Translations under genes and position numbers: made by a program | Notes under the pieces: generated by a model | The model's input: only the letters and a program-made list of their open reading frames with translations | The model's database searches: none | Told to the model about the DNA's origin: nothing | Shown: positions 1 through 9,375 of the stretch, piece after piece | Layout: the number at the start of each line of letters is the position of its first letter | Numbering within the stretch: the stretch's first letter is position 1 | Assembly (NCBI GenBank): GCA_963748295.1 | Contig: CAVVIH010000006.1 | Location: 1,735,072-1,799,071, forward strand | From: CAVVIH01 sp963748295 | GTDB taxonomy: Bacteria; Acidobacteriota; Vicinamibacteria; Vicinamibacterales; 2-12-FULL-66-21 | Direction of reading: 5' to 3' | DNA length: 64,000 nucleotides

Positions 1-1830
1 TCGCCCTTGGCGGATTGGGATCCCGAGCGCCGCGAACGTGCCGGGCGCGATGACGTTCATCGCGGCGGGACGCGCCGCGCTCAGCGCCGACTCCTTTGGC
101 ATCCGATCGACCCAATAGCCGCTATCGGATTCGACGTTTCCCGGCGGTCCCATCATGGCGCCGGCGGCCACGACCCCCGGCAGCTGCGAGATATCGCCGA
201 GCACGCCTTCGAAGAACGCACGGCTGACGCTCCAGTCCGAACCGTTTGGCCGCGCCGTTGCCTGCATCAGGAGCACGTTGGCCGGCTGAAATCCGAGTGG
301 GGCCTGCTGGAGGGCGATGAGACTTCTGACGAGCAGCGCGCCGGTCGCGACGAGGACGACCGCCAGCGCGATTTCGGCAACAACGAGTCCCTCGCGCGTG
401 CGGCTCCGCCCGCCGCCCGAGATTCGGCCGGTGCTGAGGCGCAGCGGCTCATTCACGTCCGCGCGGGCTGCCTGCAGCGCCGGGGGCAGTCCGAACAGAA
501 AGCTGACGAGCGCGCAGAGGGCCAGCGTGAACAGGAGCACGCTGCCATTGACCGCGACCTCGTCGAGACGAGGTACATCGGGCGGCGAGAAAGCCACCAG
601 TGTTCTGGTGCCCCAGATCGCAATCAGTACGCCGATCGTCCCGGCGGCAACCGCCTGAACGGACGCCTCGACCAGCATCTGCTTCACGATCCGCGAGCGG
701 CTGGCGCCCAGCGCCGCGCGAACTGCCATTTCCGGAATGCGTGCCGTGGCCTTGGCCAGCAGTAGCGTAGCCATCGTCGCGCAGGCGATCAGGAGAACAA
801 GGGCGACCGCGCCAAGCAGGAGGTACAGCATGGACTCGACATCGCCGACCATCTCGCGCTGGAGAGGCGTCACGATGACGCGCATATTCTTGTTCGTGTC
901 TGGATACTGCTCTCCCAGACGCTCCGAAATTCCTGTCATTTCGGTGTGTGCCTGTTCGACGCTGACGTCTGCCTTCAATCGGGCAATTGCGCGAAAGTTG
1001 TTGCCGCGCCGGGGAAGTTGAGCCCGGCTGCCAACCGCGGTGAACCAGACGTCGGTGGCCACCGGAAAGTCGAATGCCGGTGGCATCACGCCGACGATGC
1101 TTACGGATCGATTGCCTAGCCGCAGGGTGCGTCCAAGCCCACGTGCGGGTTCGCCGAACTGCTGCCGGGCGTAGCGGTCGCTGATCATCGCCGCCCCCGC
1201 GCCGCCCTCCTTGGCCTCCTCGCGGCTGAACGACCGTCCCACAGAGGGCTGTCCCGCCAAGACGCGGAAGAACTCTTCGGTTACCGTCGTCACGACGGCG
1301 TACTCAGCGACGGAACCAGCCATGACCGAAGTTCGCCCCGAGGTGTAGTACGCCATCGAGTCGAACGAGGCACTCTGCGCCTGCCAGTCCAGGAAGTCCG
1401 GCACCGACACTTGTCTCGACCGTTCGCCCGCGGCATTGCCACTGGTCGAGAGGTAGGTCAGCGTGACGATCCGGTCCGGATCCGCGTATGGCAGCGGGTT
1501 GAGAAGCACCGCATGCACGACACTGAACACGGCGGTGTTCGCCCCGATCCCGAGCGCCATGACGAGAATGCCCACGATGGTGGCCCCACGAGTCCGGCGC
1601 ATCGCGCGCAATGCGTAGCGGACATCCTGGCGCGTCTCGTCCAGTCGTCGCGATACCCAAATCGCGCGCGTGTCCTCTTTCACGAGCGCAACGTTGCCAA
1701 ACTTGAGCATCGCCTGACGGCGTGCCTCCTCGGGCGCCATTCCCGCGTCGATGTTGTCCTGAGTTTGGCGCTCGATGTGATCCTTGATGTCCTCGTCGAC
1801 ACCATCCAGCGCTCGTTTGTCGCGAGTCAT
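1..1830 (-). CDS. ADOP (MacB/FtsX-like) ABC permease, 3' end outside window
   Basis: About 610 residues read without interruption from an ATG at 1830 to the left edge. The start is soft-coded by the classic ADOP N-terminus: a cytoplasmic stretch with ERQTQDNIDAGMAPEEARR, then a first membrane helix ending in the motif GILVMALGIGANTAVFSVV, a large periplasmic MacB-type domain, and two further helices around LLLGAVALVLLIACATMATLLLAKATAR. The family are permeases of MacB/FtsX fold that are not linked to an ATPase gene; their substrate is unknown and export or envelope sensing is usually assumed. The gene starts 5 bases after the PadR stop with the Shine-Dalgarno AGGAGTGAGG inside the PadR tail, so the two are co-transcribed. 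About 200 C-terminal residues are missing because of the window edge. No frame change was seen. Confidence 0.9.
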   Translation of the reverse strand, partial: MTRDKRALDGVDEDIKDHIERQTQDNIDAGMAPEEARRQAMLKFGNVALVKEDTRAIWVSRRLDETRQDVRYALRAMRRTRGATIVGILVMALGIGANTAVFSVVHAVLLNPLPYADPDRIVTLTYLSTSGNAAGERSRQVSVPDFLDWQAQSASFDSMAYYTSGRTSVMAGSVAEYAVVTTVTEEFFRVLAGQPSVGRSFSREEAKEGGAGAAMISDRYARQQFGEPARGLGRTLRLGNRSVSIVGVMPPAFDFPVATDVWFTAVGSRAQLPRRGNNFRAIARLKADVSVEQAHTEMTGISERLGEQYPDTNKNMRVIVTPLQREMVGDVESMLYLLLGAVALVLLIACATMATLLLAKATARIPEMAVRAALGASRSRIVKQMLVEASVQAVAAGTIGVLIAIWGTRTLVAFSPPDVPRLDEVAVNGSVLLFTLALCALVSFLFGLPPALQAARADVNEPLRLSTGRISGGGRSRTREGLVVAEIALAVVLVATGALLVRSLIALQQAPLGFQPANVLLMQATARPNGSDWSVSRAFFEGVLGDISQLPGVVAAGAMMGPPGNVESDSGYWVDRMPKESALSAARPAAMNVIAPGTFAALGIPIRQGR

Positions 1831-1835
1831 CGTCC

Positions 1836-2189
1836 TCACTCCTGGGCTGCGGGGCGGAGGATACGGGCTATGGCGCCAGAAAGCGTGTCCCGCCGGCTGG
1901 TCTCGATGGCGAGTTGTTTGCGGCCTTTGGGGGTCAGGCAATAGAACTTGGCGCGCCGGTTGTTGTCCGACGTGCCGTCGTCGAATGCAATCCACCCTCG
2001 CTTGATCAGACGGTGCAACGCCGGGTACAGCGATCCTTGCTCAACCTGCAGCACGTCCTCTGATCCACGCTCGATGGCTTTGGCAATCGCATGTCCGTGA
2101 GCCGGTCCAAGCCGGAGCGTTCGAAGGATCAGGAGGTCCAGCGTGCCCTGCAGCAGCTCGATCCGGTCGTGCTCCCGTTTAGTAGACAT
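1836..2189 (-). CDS. PadR family transcriptional regulator
   Basis: 117 residues, the normal size for the short PadR subfamily. The opening LLQGTLDLLILRTLRLGPAH is the typical PadR winged-helix start, followed by HGHAIAKAIE and the recognition segment QGSLYPALHRLIKRGWI, then a wing ending in FYCLTPKGRKQL and a short C-terminal helix. In Acidobacteriota this type regularly precedes ADOP permease genes, as here, and is thought to repress them. An inverted repeat touches the start codon (see 2191-2221) and is the likely autoregulatory operator. The inducer cannot be predicted from sequence. Confidence 0.92.
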   Translation of the reverse strand: MSTKREHDRIELLQGTLDLLILRTLRLGPAHGHAIAKAIERGSEDVLQVEQGSLYPALHRLIKRGWIAFDDGTSDNNRRAKFYCLTPKGRKQLAIETSRRDTLSGAIARILRPAAQE

Positions 2190-2190
2190 G

Positions 2191-2221
2191 CTAGGTGTCG
2201 ACGGTATGCTCCTCCACCTAG
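2191..2221. promoter_or_regulatory. Inverted repeat CTAGGTG-N17-CACCTAG, probable PadR operator
   Basis: Perfect 7-base arms at 2191-2197 and 2215-2221 lie directly upstream of the PadR start codon on the minus strand. The position would let a bound dimer block transcription or initiation of the padR-permease operon. The assignment to PadR is inference from position. Confidence 0.5.
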
Positions 2222-2406
2222 AATGTCAAGGCGAGTCATCGATGGTGAGTCATCAATGGCACAAGCCAGGCTCTGAGCGTCGGGAGCGCGGCCCGGTGGC
2301 GGCCGTGGTGGTATCAGCGCGCCTCACGGAAGTGCGTAGCGCGGGCGAATGTCAGGGTCGCTCAGTGCGGAGCCTCGGTGCATGTGAGATCGCGCAGCCC
2401 TGCGTA

Positions 2407-3932
2407 TCAGTCGAATTGAATGATCTGGCCGATGGTCGCCGGCCCGTACACCCGCGTATCGAGCGTCTCGCCCGCCGGATTGAGGAGGACGAGCGTGCCT
2501 CCGTTACTCAAGAGCGCCATCGGCCGGCCCAGCCGCTTCACGATCGCAACTTGCCCGGGCGCCACCGAGCCGTCAATGTTATCGAGCACCCAAAACCCCT
2601 GACCGTTGCCGATGCGCCACGCGGCCAATGTCACGACAGAAGGCCCGAGATTTCTCAGGTGGACCTCTTCGGTTTGTGTTTGATCGCCCTCAGGGAAGGG
2701 CTGAGTCGCCACGATCCGAAGAGTCCCGGCCGGTGCAACCTCGTCCAGCGCGAGCGGAGTGGAGCGGCTGGTGCCCCCGGCACTGGCCGTGATCGCGTAG
2801 GTGCCGGCCGTCGCTCCAAACAGGAGCGCGACCGTTGCCGAAGCGACGGTTTGCCCAGGCGCGACTGTGATGGTCGGCGGAAGACCAAGGCTGGCCGGCT
2901 GGCCGGCGAGCACTGGCCGACAGGTCCACGGTCTGACCACTGGAGGTTGGTCCGCCGAAGCGGACGGTAATGGTCAACCGTGCCGCCTTGCTGAACCGTG
3001 ATCGGCGCGACGGTGACGGCCACGAGAACGGGTTCACGCGCGGGACACTCCCACGTATCGGCGAGGAGGATGGCCGCGGTCGGCGGTCCGGACTGGCGCG
3101 CGCCTCCGTGCAGGACCAGCCGGTGTCTCGAGCCGTCGAACACCATGGCGTGTCCCGAGCGCCCGGGCGGCCCGAAGCGTTGGAGCTCGGTCCAGAAGCG
3201 GCCATCCCATTCCCACGTGTTGTCTCGGCTGGCTTCCCCCGCTGCCGTGGAGCCCACTCCCCCGAACAACATGGTTCCTCGTCCGTCGTACGACATCGCG
3301 GCGTCGAGACCCCCTGGTGCCCCGAACTCGGCGACTTTCGTCCACTGCGCGCCGTTCCACTCCCAGGTGTCGTCGAAGACCTGTGTTTGTGCGGCGCCGC
3401 CAAACAGCACGACGCGCGCGCCGACAGGGTCGTACGCCATCACGTGTCCACGACGCGCGACGGGCCCCGCTTCTTCCCGCTGCGTCCAGGCCGCGCCATC
3501 CCACTCCCAGGTGTCGCCCAGCTCGTTGGCGTCGGCTCCGCCGAACAGCACGATCAGTTTTCGCGCGTCGTCGCCGGCCATGGCGTGATCGGCGCGCGCC
3601 GATGGACCCGTCTCCGCCACCTGAGTCCACGCGGCGCCGTCCCAGATCCAGGTGTCGTCGAGGCTGGTGGCGTCGGACAGACCGCCGAAGAGCACCACCT
3701 GCTGTCGGGCGACATCGTAGGCCATCTTATGCGCCCGGCGCGCCGCCGGTCCCGTTTCGGCGACCTGCGTCCAGAAGACGCCATCCCACACCCAGGTGTC
3801 CTCGAGGTCTGCCAGACCGTCGAAGCCACCGAAGAGCACGACGCGTTGCCGTGCCGCGTCGTAGGCCATCGCGTGGCTCTTGCGGGAAGTGGGGCCGAAG
3901 TGCAGCCGTTGGGTCCAGAACACAGCGAGCAT
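2407..3932 (-). CDS. Six-repeat kelch protein with Ig-like and lamin-tail domains (two frame changes)
   Basis: The first ~300 residues are six kelch repeats of about 50 residues, each with the pattern WTQVAETGP-AR-H-MAYD-VVLFGG-LDDTW-WDG, which should close into one beta-propeller. Then come an Ig-like segment (VAPITVQQGG, TITVAPGQTVASATV) and a C-terminal lamin-tail domain (TLRIVATQPFPEG, EVHLRNLG, LAAWRIGNG). Such proteins are normally exported adhesion or carbohydrate-binding proteins. The ATG at 3932 has GAGG nine bases upstream but no signal peptide follows, so the N-terminus may be incomplete. The frame changes twice between about 2990 and 2900, inside the Ig-like part. The gene starts 19 bases after the gamma-glutamyltransferase stop, probably in the same operon. 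Confidence 0.75.
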
Positions 3933-3951
3933 GTGTCAATCCTCGTCACGG

Positions 3952-5781
3952 TCAGCGGGCCCACGCGTATGCTTCGACGCGCGGATCGGCGCCGGCGCTG
4001 AGCACACCGGTCTTCGGATCCACCACGATCGCCGCATTCGAGCCCAGCGACCACGCTCCCGCCGTCTGCAGCTTGTGCCCCTTTGCCTGCAGCGTCTTCT
4101 GGACCGCCTCGGGCACCCGCGACTCGACGGACAAATGGCCGGGATCACTCATCCGGTGCGGAAACACCGAGGACGCAAAGCTGCGCGATGACCACCGCGG
4201 CGCTTCGATGGCCTGCTGGACGTTCATCCCGAAGTCGACGAGGTTCAGCAGCGTTTGCACGGTGCGATGGATTTGATCGTCGCCGCCCGGGCTGCCGGTG
4301 ATCATCCACGGCTGTCCGTCTTTCAACACGAGCGTGCTCTGCAACGTGCTGCGCGGCCGTTTGCCCGGTTCGAGCGATCGAGGCTCGCCCGGCGTGAGCG
4401 AGTAATAGTCGCCGCGGCAATTGAAGATGAACCCGAGATCGTCCATCACGACGCCGGTGCCGAAGCCACTGTGCAGGCTCGGCTCGAAGCTCACCATGTT
4501 GCGATCCTTGTCGACGACGGCGATGTAACTGGTGTCGCCCTCAGAGTAGTCCGCATCGCCGATGTCGGCGCCGCGCAGGCGGGGCGCGGACTCTGTCGTT
4601 TTCATGAACTGTTCGGGATGGCCCGGCCGGATCTCCAGAGAAGCCTTACTGGACTCGATGAGCTTCCGGCGCTCCGCGGCATAGGCCTTCGACAGCAGAC
4701 CTTCGAACGGGATGCGCACGAAACTGGTGTCGCCGAGCAGCTCGCGATCCGCAAACGCGAGCTTGAGCGCTTCGGCGCTGGTATGGATGTACTCGGCGCT
4801 GTTGTGGCCCATCGTTTTGAGCTGGTAGCCCTCGAGGATATTCAGCATGAAGAGCTCGGCTGGGCCTTGCGACGAGGAGGCGTTCTTGTAGACGTCGAAG
4901 CCTCGGTAGTTCGTCGAAACCGGCGTCTCGACTCTGGCCGTATAGCCGGCGAAATCCTCGTACCGATAGAGGCCGCCATTTTTCTCGGAGAAATCGGCCA
5001 TCGTTCTGGCGATGTCTCCCTTGTAGAAGCGGTCGCGGGCTGCGCGCAGCGCCTCGCGCCGGCCCTTGCCGGCCGCGGCTTTTTCGGCCTCGACAAGTTT
5101 GCGGAGCATCCGCGCCGAGTCGGGATTTCGGAACAGCTCGCCAGGCTGTGGCGCCCGGCCGTCGGGGAAATACACCTTCATCGTCGTGGGGTACTTCCGG
5201 ATCTTCTTCGACCCTCCGATCGCGCGCGCGAGACCGTCACCAATCGGAAATCCGTTCTCCGCGACGTCGATCGCGCGCTCCAGCACCTGGGCGAACGTCA
5301 TCGTGCCCCAGCGGTCGAGCATGATGTACCACGCGTCGATAACCCCGGGCAGCGATGCTGAGAGCAGACCGTCGCTGTCCGGAATGCGGCCGCCGTTGTT
5401 CCTGGTGTACCAGTCGATCGTCGCGAGCTTCGGGGCGGCGCCTTCAGCGTCGATCGAGTGGACCTTTTTCTCGCGGGCGTTGTACACGAGCACCACGGCA
5501 TCGGCGCCGAACCCGTTCGATTCCGGGTTGACCAGGGCCAGCACGGCCTGCCCGGCGACGGCGGCATCGAACGCGTTGCCGCCTGCCTCCAGGATGCGGA
5601 CCGCAGCCTCGGTTGCCTCGAGCTTCATCGACGACACGGCATACTGCGTGCCTCGAACGACCGGCCGGAGCGTGCGGCTGGGGGTCGTCGAGCCGTCGGA
5701 TTGTTCGTGGGCTGTCATCCGGTACGTCACGCCAGAACTCAACAGCAGCACACCGACGAGACAGGTCCGAAGCCGGCGCAT
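3952..5781 (-). CDS. ggt: Gamma-glutamyltransferase / glutathione hydrolase
   Basis: 609 residues from the ATG at 5781, chosen because GGGAGG stands seven bases upstream and the next residues form a signal peptide (RTCLVGVLLLSSG). An in-frame start 35 codons further upstream has neither. The family is a self-cleaving Ntn hydrolase of the periplasm that removes gamma-glutamyl groups from glutathione and related peptides. The predicted nucleophile is Thr417 in EGDTSYIAVVDKDRN, the first residue of the small subunit. The oxyanion loop GSPGG and the conserved EAPRW are present. Substrate residues near SEGD differ from the classical enzymes, so a cephalosporin-acylase-like or other gamma-glutamyl substrate is possible. 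It lies between the double esterase and the kelch gene, all on the minus strand. Confidence 0.92.
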   Translation of the reverse strand: MRRLRTCLVGVLLLSSGVTYRMTAHEQSDGSTTPSRTLRPVVRGTQYAVSSMKLEATEAAVRILEAGGNAFDAAVAGQAVLALVNPESNGFGADAVVLVYNAREKKVHSIDAEGAAPKLATIDWYTRNNGGRIPDSDGLLSASLPGVIDAWYIMLDRWGTMTFAQVLERAIDVAENGFPIGDGLARAIGGSKKIRKYPTTMKVYFPDGRAPQPGELFRNPDSARMLRKLVEAEKAAAGKGRREALRAARDRFYKGDIARTMADFSEKNGGLYRYEDFAGYTARVETPVSTNYRGFDVYKNASSSQGPAELFMLNILEGYQLKTMGHNSAEYIHTSAEALKLAFADRELLGDTSFVRIPFEGLLSKAYAAERRKLIESSKASLEIRPGHPEQFMKTTESAPRLRGADIGDADYSEGDTSYIAVVDKDRNMVSFEPSLHSGFGTGVVMDDLGFIFNCRGDYYSLTPGEPRSLEPGKRPRSTLQSTLVLKDGQPWMITGSPGGDDQIHRTVQTLLNLVDFGMNVQQAIEAPRWSSRSFASSVFPHRMSDPGHLSVESRVPEAVQKTLQAKGHKLQTAGAWSLGSNAAIVVDPKTGVLSAGADPRVEAYAWAR

Positions 5782-5945
5782 GGCAAACCTCCCGGAGGTT
5801 GGAAAAGATCGTTGGTGATCTCGTGGCGGATTATACGGGCATGTCCGTGTTGAGGGCTCCACGCGACCGCGCAATCCGCGGTGCAACAGTCTGCAACCAG
5901 GAGATGGAACGAGGGTCTGCGGAGGCGAGTGCGCTCACGGCTGGA

Positions 5946-7583
5946 TCATCGTCCACCGCGGAGAATCCACTCCACCACGCGCAGCTTGTACGTCGTCCAC
6001 TCCGCGTGTCCCTCCCAGTTCTCCATCCCGTGGGGGGCGCCGTCGAGTGGGACAACCTCGTGCGGGACGCCGAGCTCCGACAAGCGCTTCGCGAATGCCT
6101 CGGCCTGCGGCCACAGCCGCTCGCCGGTGCCATTGACGAGGAGGATCGGAGGCATGCCCTTGCGGGCCTGGTACAACGGTGAATACCTCCGCAGCATCGC
6201 ACGCGACTCGTCGTCGAGCACCGTGCGCCGGAACAGGCGCACGAGCAGCGACCTTGGCGAGGCGTCTGTCACCATCACCGGGAAGTCGTAGACGCCGTAG
6301 AAGGACACGACGCCGGCGAGTGTGCTGTCTTCCGTGGCGATGAGCGCCACGATCTGGGCGCTCGCCGACTCACCGAGCAGGAAGATCCGCGCCGGATCGA
6401 CATTGAATCGCTTGTGCTCCGCGCGCACGAACCGGATCGCCTCGCGCACGTCGTCGATCTGCTCCTGGTTCGTGGCGTCCGGCGTCAGCCGGTAGTCGAT
6501 CGAGAACCACGCGAGGCCGGCGCGCGCGAGCGGCTCGAACATCGGCGTGACATACGTCACCTTGTCGCCCGCTTCCCAGCCGCCACCGTGGACGATGATG
6601 ACGGCCGGTACCGGCCTGGTCAATCGAGGCACGAACGCATCGAGCTTCAGTCCGCTGGTCCCTCGGTTCGGGGTCCGCTGGTCGGCGGTCCGCTGGTCCG
6701 GGGTCCGATCGATCGGCGCGTAGAGAATGTCCTTCTGTACTGCGCCGGCGCGTGGTTGATGGGCGGGCACCGGACGTGAGGCCAGCGTCGCCAGCCACGA
6801 CACGATTTCGCGCTTGTAGCTCCACTGGCTGGGCCACCAGTTTTCGCTGCGATGGCTCGCACCGGATACTTCGACGAACCGGCAATCGGCCGGCGCCCGT
6901 GTGACCTCGGTGCAGTAGCGCCGCGCCTGCTCGATGGGCGCCTCGTTGTCGCCGCCGCCGTGCACGACGAGCAGGCGAGGCATCTTCGGCCCGACGCGAT
7001 CGATCGGCGCGGCGCTCCTAAGGACGTCCGGAGAGAGCTCGCGAGGCAACGATGGGATCGCGGCCAGATCGTAAAAGCCTCCGACCAGGATGCCGCCGAT
7101 GACGCCGGCCGGCCGCTCGGCGGCCAGCAGCGCAGCGAGATGGGCCCCCGAGTCTTCGCCGAGCAGGACCAGTTGATCGGCGTCGATGCCCAGCTCACGC
7201 GAGCGGCAGCGGATGAAGGCGATCGCCGCGCGCACGTCGGCAAGCGCTTCTTCATGACGAGACAGGCCTCCGAGGCGATAGTCCACGGAGAACCAGTGAT
7301 AGCCGGCGCGCGTCAGCAGCTCGAGGAGCTGCCCGACATGCGCCGAGCGGCTGCCCGCGGTCCAGCCGCCGCCGTGAATGACGATCACTGCGGGCCTGCG
7401 GGGCTCGCCACGCTGAATGTAGGCGTCGAGCGCCTGATCGCCGGAGTAAGGAATGTCGCCCTGGACGCCGGGGACGATGTAGTTGCCGGCGGGGTTGCGC
7501 ACGTGAAGCGGCGCGCAGGTTTGTGCGTACGCCGGCACACCGAATCCAACGGCACCGATCAGCGCGATCGCAATGAGCGTCAT
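5946..7583 (-). CDS. Exported protein with two tandem alpha/beta-hydrolase (esterase) domains
   Basis: 545 residues: signal peptide to about residue 21, then two complete esterase domains of the BD-FAE/hormone-sensitive-lipase type. Domain 1 (about 55-270) has the oxyanion motif HGGGWTAGS and the nucleophile elbow GEDSGAH; domain 2 (about 305-545) has HGGGWEAGDK and GESASAQ. Both keep a C-terminal catalytic His (GASHRSENWW and GAPHGMENWE) in a similar local context, so they look like an internal duplication. The linker holds a short degenerate repeat (PDQRTADQRTPNRGT). Likely role: hydrolysis of esters on plant polysaccharides. The start codon overlaps, in ATGA form, the stop of an upstream gene remnant. 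No frame change was seen. Confidence 0.85.
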   Translation of the reverse strand: MTLIAIALIGAVGFGVPAYAQTCAPLHVRNPAGNYIVPGVQGDIPYSGDQALDAYIQRGEPRRPAVIVIHGGGWTAGSRSAHVGQLLELLTRAGYHWFSVDYRLGGLSRHEEALADVRAAIAFIRCRSRELGIDADQLVLLGEDSGAHLAALLAAERPAGVIGGILVGGFYDLAAIPSLPRELSPDVLRSAAPIDRVGPKMPRLLVVHGGGDNEAPIEQARRYCTEVTRAPADCRFVEVSGASHRSENWWPSQWSYKREIVSWLATLASRPVPAHQPRAGAVQKDILYAPIDRTPDQRTADQRTPNRGTSGLKLDAFVPRLTRPVPAVIIVHGGGWEAGDKVTYVTPMFEPLARAGLAWFSIDYRLTPDATNQEQIDDVREAIRFVRAEHKRFNVDPARIFLLGESASAQIVALIATEDSTLAGVVSFYGVYDFPVMVTDASPRSLLVRLFRRTVLDDESRAMLRRYSPLYQARKGMPPILLVNGTGERLWPQAEAFAKRLSELGVPHEVVPLDGAPHGMENWEGHAEWTTYKLRVVEWILRGGR

Positions 7584-7732
7584 GCCGCCGGTCCGCTGCC
7601 GGGCTTATACAGCTCGTCGCTGCCGGCGTTCTCCAGTCGCTTCAGCCGCGCGCGGCATGGTTCGAACCCGATGTGCGCGCTCTGCTCGATCAACTGTTCC
7701 TCCCGACAGACTCTTGCGACGACGCTTCCTGC
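7580..7732 (-). pseudogene. 3'-terminal remnant of an unidentified gene coupled to the esterase
   Basis: An open frame without a start, translating to a 50-residue tail that includes CREEQLIEQSAHIGFEPCRA and ends SDELYKPGSGPAA. Its TGA overlaps the esterase ATG as ATGA, the spacing of a genuine operon neighbour. An in-frame TAA at 7733-7735 blocks it upstream, and the next recognisable sequence is an ADOP N-terminal fragment. I read it as the surviving tail of an operon gene whose 5' part was replaced. The parent family is not recognised. Confidence 0.35.
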
Positions 7733-7773
7733 TTATTGTTGATCTCTCCCAGCCTGTCGACCACCGCCGATTG

Positions 7774-7875
7774 TCAATGATGCTGAAAGAGTGACGTGGT
7801 CTTCGTTTTCAGGAGCCGACGCCATCCGAAGACGAGGTCGGCCCTGACAGCTTCGAACCAGGGTGCGGCGGGCAT
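7774..7875 (-). pseudogene. 5'-terminal fragment of a second-type ADOP permease
   Basis: 33 codons from an ATG at 7875 with GGAGAG upstream: MPAAPWFEAVRADLVFGWRR then LLKTKTTS, after which the sequence leaves the family and stops. The first 28 residues match the N-terminus of the ADOP class that begins with FEAVRADLVFGWRQLLK-like sequence before its first membrane helix. Only the start survives, so this is a remnant. The 247 bases from here to the catalase-like gene hold nothing else I can name. Confidence 0.5.
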
Positions 7876-8122
7876 TGTCACTCTCCGAGGATGCTTGGAC
7901 GAGATGCTCTGCGGACGCGTTGCCGGGACAAAGAAACCTCCTGCCTCGGACGACCGCGGTGTATAGTGGCGACCGTTCCCAAACCACTGGGTGAAGGCCA
8001 GCGTCGCTCCGCGCGTGCTGCGACCTTGCCACACGATATCCACGCGGTGTGTCAGCCGTTTTCGTTTTGCCGTCGGTCGACGTTGTCTTCCATCCGTCGT
8101 CTCGTCTGACTGAGAGATTGCC

Positions 8123-9262
8123 ATGTCATCACCCGAGCACGTGCCGCCTGACGAAGCCAGCCAGATCGAGAACATCATCAAGCTGACGAGACAGCAGATG
8201 GAGAAGAACTATCCGACGGGGAGTGCCGCGCTACGCGCGCAGCACGCGAAGAGTCATGCCACCGTCACCGGCACACTGAGGGTGCGCGACGATCTCCCGG
8301 AAAGCAGGCGCCGCGGCATATTCGCGACTCCCGGTCACGAGTACCAGGCCTGGATTCGCTACTCGAACGCCGCAGCTATCGCGGGTGACGACTCGACGGT
8401 CAAGGACGGCGCGTTCGTCGCTCACGCCAGCCGTGGCATGGCGTTGAAGATCCTGGGTGTCCCGGGCGACCCGCTGCTCCCTACCGACGGCGACGTGGAG
8501 CAGGACTTCCTGATGGTCAATCATCCGGTCTTTCCATTCGCCAACGTCGCAGACTACGAGGCCGTGTCGGAAGTGATCGCCGCCTCACCCGACGGCAAGC
8601 CGGATGCCTTCTTTGCGAAGCGCATTCGTCCGCTGAGCGACGGCAGCCCGGACCTCGCTGACCCCGTGACCGGCCGCGCACTCCGGACGTTGGGCATCGT
8701 CAAACGCATTCAGAGCCTGTCCACCACTGCGAACCCGCCGGCGTTTCAGGGCCCGCCGGCCTCTCCGACCGACAGTCCATACTTTGCCGGTGCTCCGTTC
8801 ATGTTCGGCGACGACCAGGTCATGAGGGTCCGGGTGGTCCCGATCTCGCCCGCGGGTGATGCCGCTCCTGATCCCGCCGATCCCGATTACCTGAAGACGA
8901 CGCTTTCGTCCCGCCTGAAAGGAACGGGCGCGGCCGAGTCGCGCTTCGAGTTCCAGGCGCAAGTCCGCGACGCCCTCTCATTGACGATCGACACAGACAT
9001 CGAGGATGCGACTCGCGACTGGAACGAAAAGGTGACCCCGTTCGAAACGCTGGCCGTCCTGACGATTCCGCCCCAGGACTTCGACACAGCGGAGCGGAAA
9101 GCGTTCGGCGAGACCCTCGCGTTTTCGCCGTGGCACGGCATCACCGCCCACCGTCCTGTCGGAGGCATCAATCGCCTTCGGCGCGCGGTCTACGACGCGT
9201 CAGCTGCGTATCGGCGCGGGTCACACGGTGCGCATCCACAGGCGCCGACGGGGTCCCGATGA
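8123..9262 (+). CDS. Catalase-fold haem protein (catalase family, small-subunit SrpA-like)
   Basis: 379 residues without frame change. Catalase-fold signatures are visible in order: RAQHAKSHATVTG with the distal-type His, YQAWIRYSNA, RGMALKILGVPGD, QDFLMVNHPVF and, near the end, FSPWHGITAHRPVGGINRLRR. This C-terminal pattern is typical of the minimal catalase relatives found next to lipoxygenases, peroxidases and quinone-cofactor oxidases. The likely role is disposal of peroxide, or use of it. The position at the head of the LodAB cluster fits, because the LodA reaction produces hydrogen peroxide. No signal peptide. Confidence 0.82.
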   Translation: MSSPEHVPPDEASQIENIIKLTRQQMEKNYPTGSAALRAQHAKSHATVTGTLRVRDDLPESRRRGIFATPGHEYQAWIRYSNAAAIAGDDSTVKDGAFVAHASRGMALKILGVPGDPLLPTDGDVEQDFLMVNHPVFPFANVADYEAVSEVIAASPDGKPDAFFAKRIRPLSDGSPDLADPVTGRALRTLGIVKRIQSLSTTANPPAFQGPPASPTDSPYFAGAPFMFGDDQVMRVRVVPISPAGDAAPDPADPDYLKTTLSSRLKGTGAAESRFEFQAQVRDALSLTIDTDIEDATRDWNEKVTPFETLAVLTIPPQDFDTAERKAFGETLAFSPWHGITAHRPVGGINRLRRAVYDASAAYRRGSHGAHPQAPTGSR

Positions 9263-9375
9263 GTCAGCGCTGACAGTGCGGGCTGCGACGCGGCCCTTGC
9301 TGGTGAGGGATCTATGGACGCGAAGCAGGCGTGACTGCGCCAACTTCCACAGCGACCGTTAGAGGAGAAACAGCG

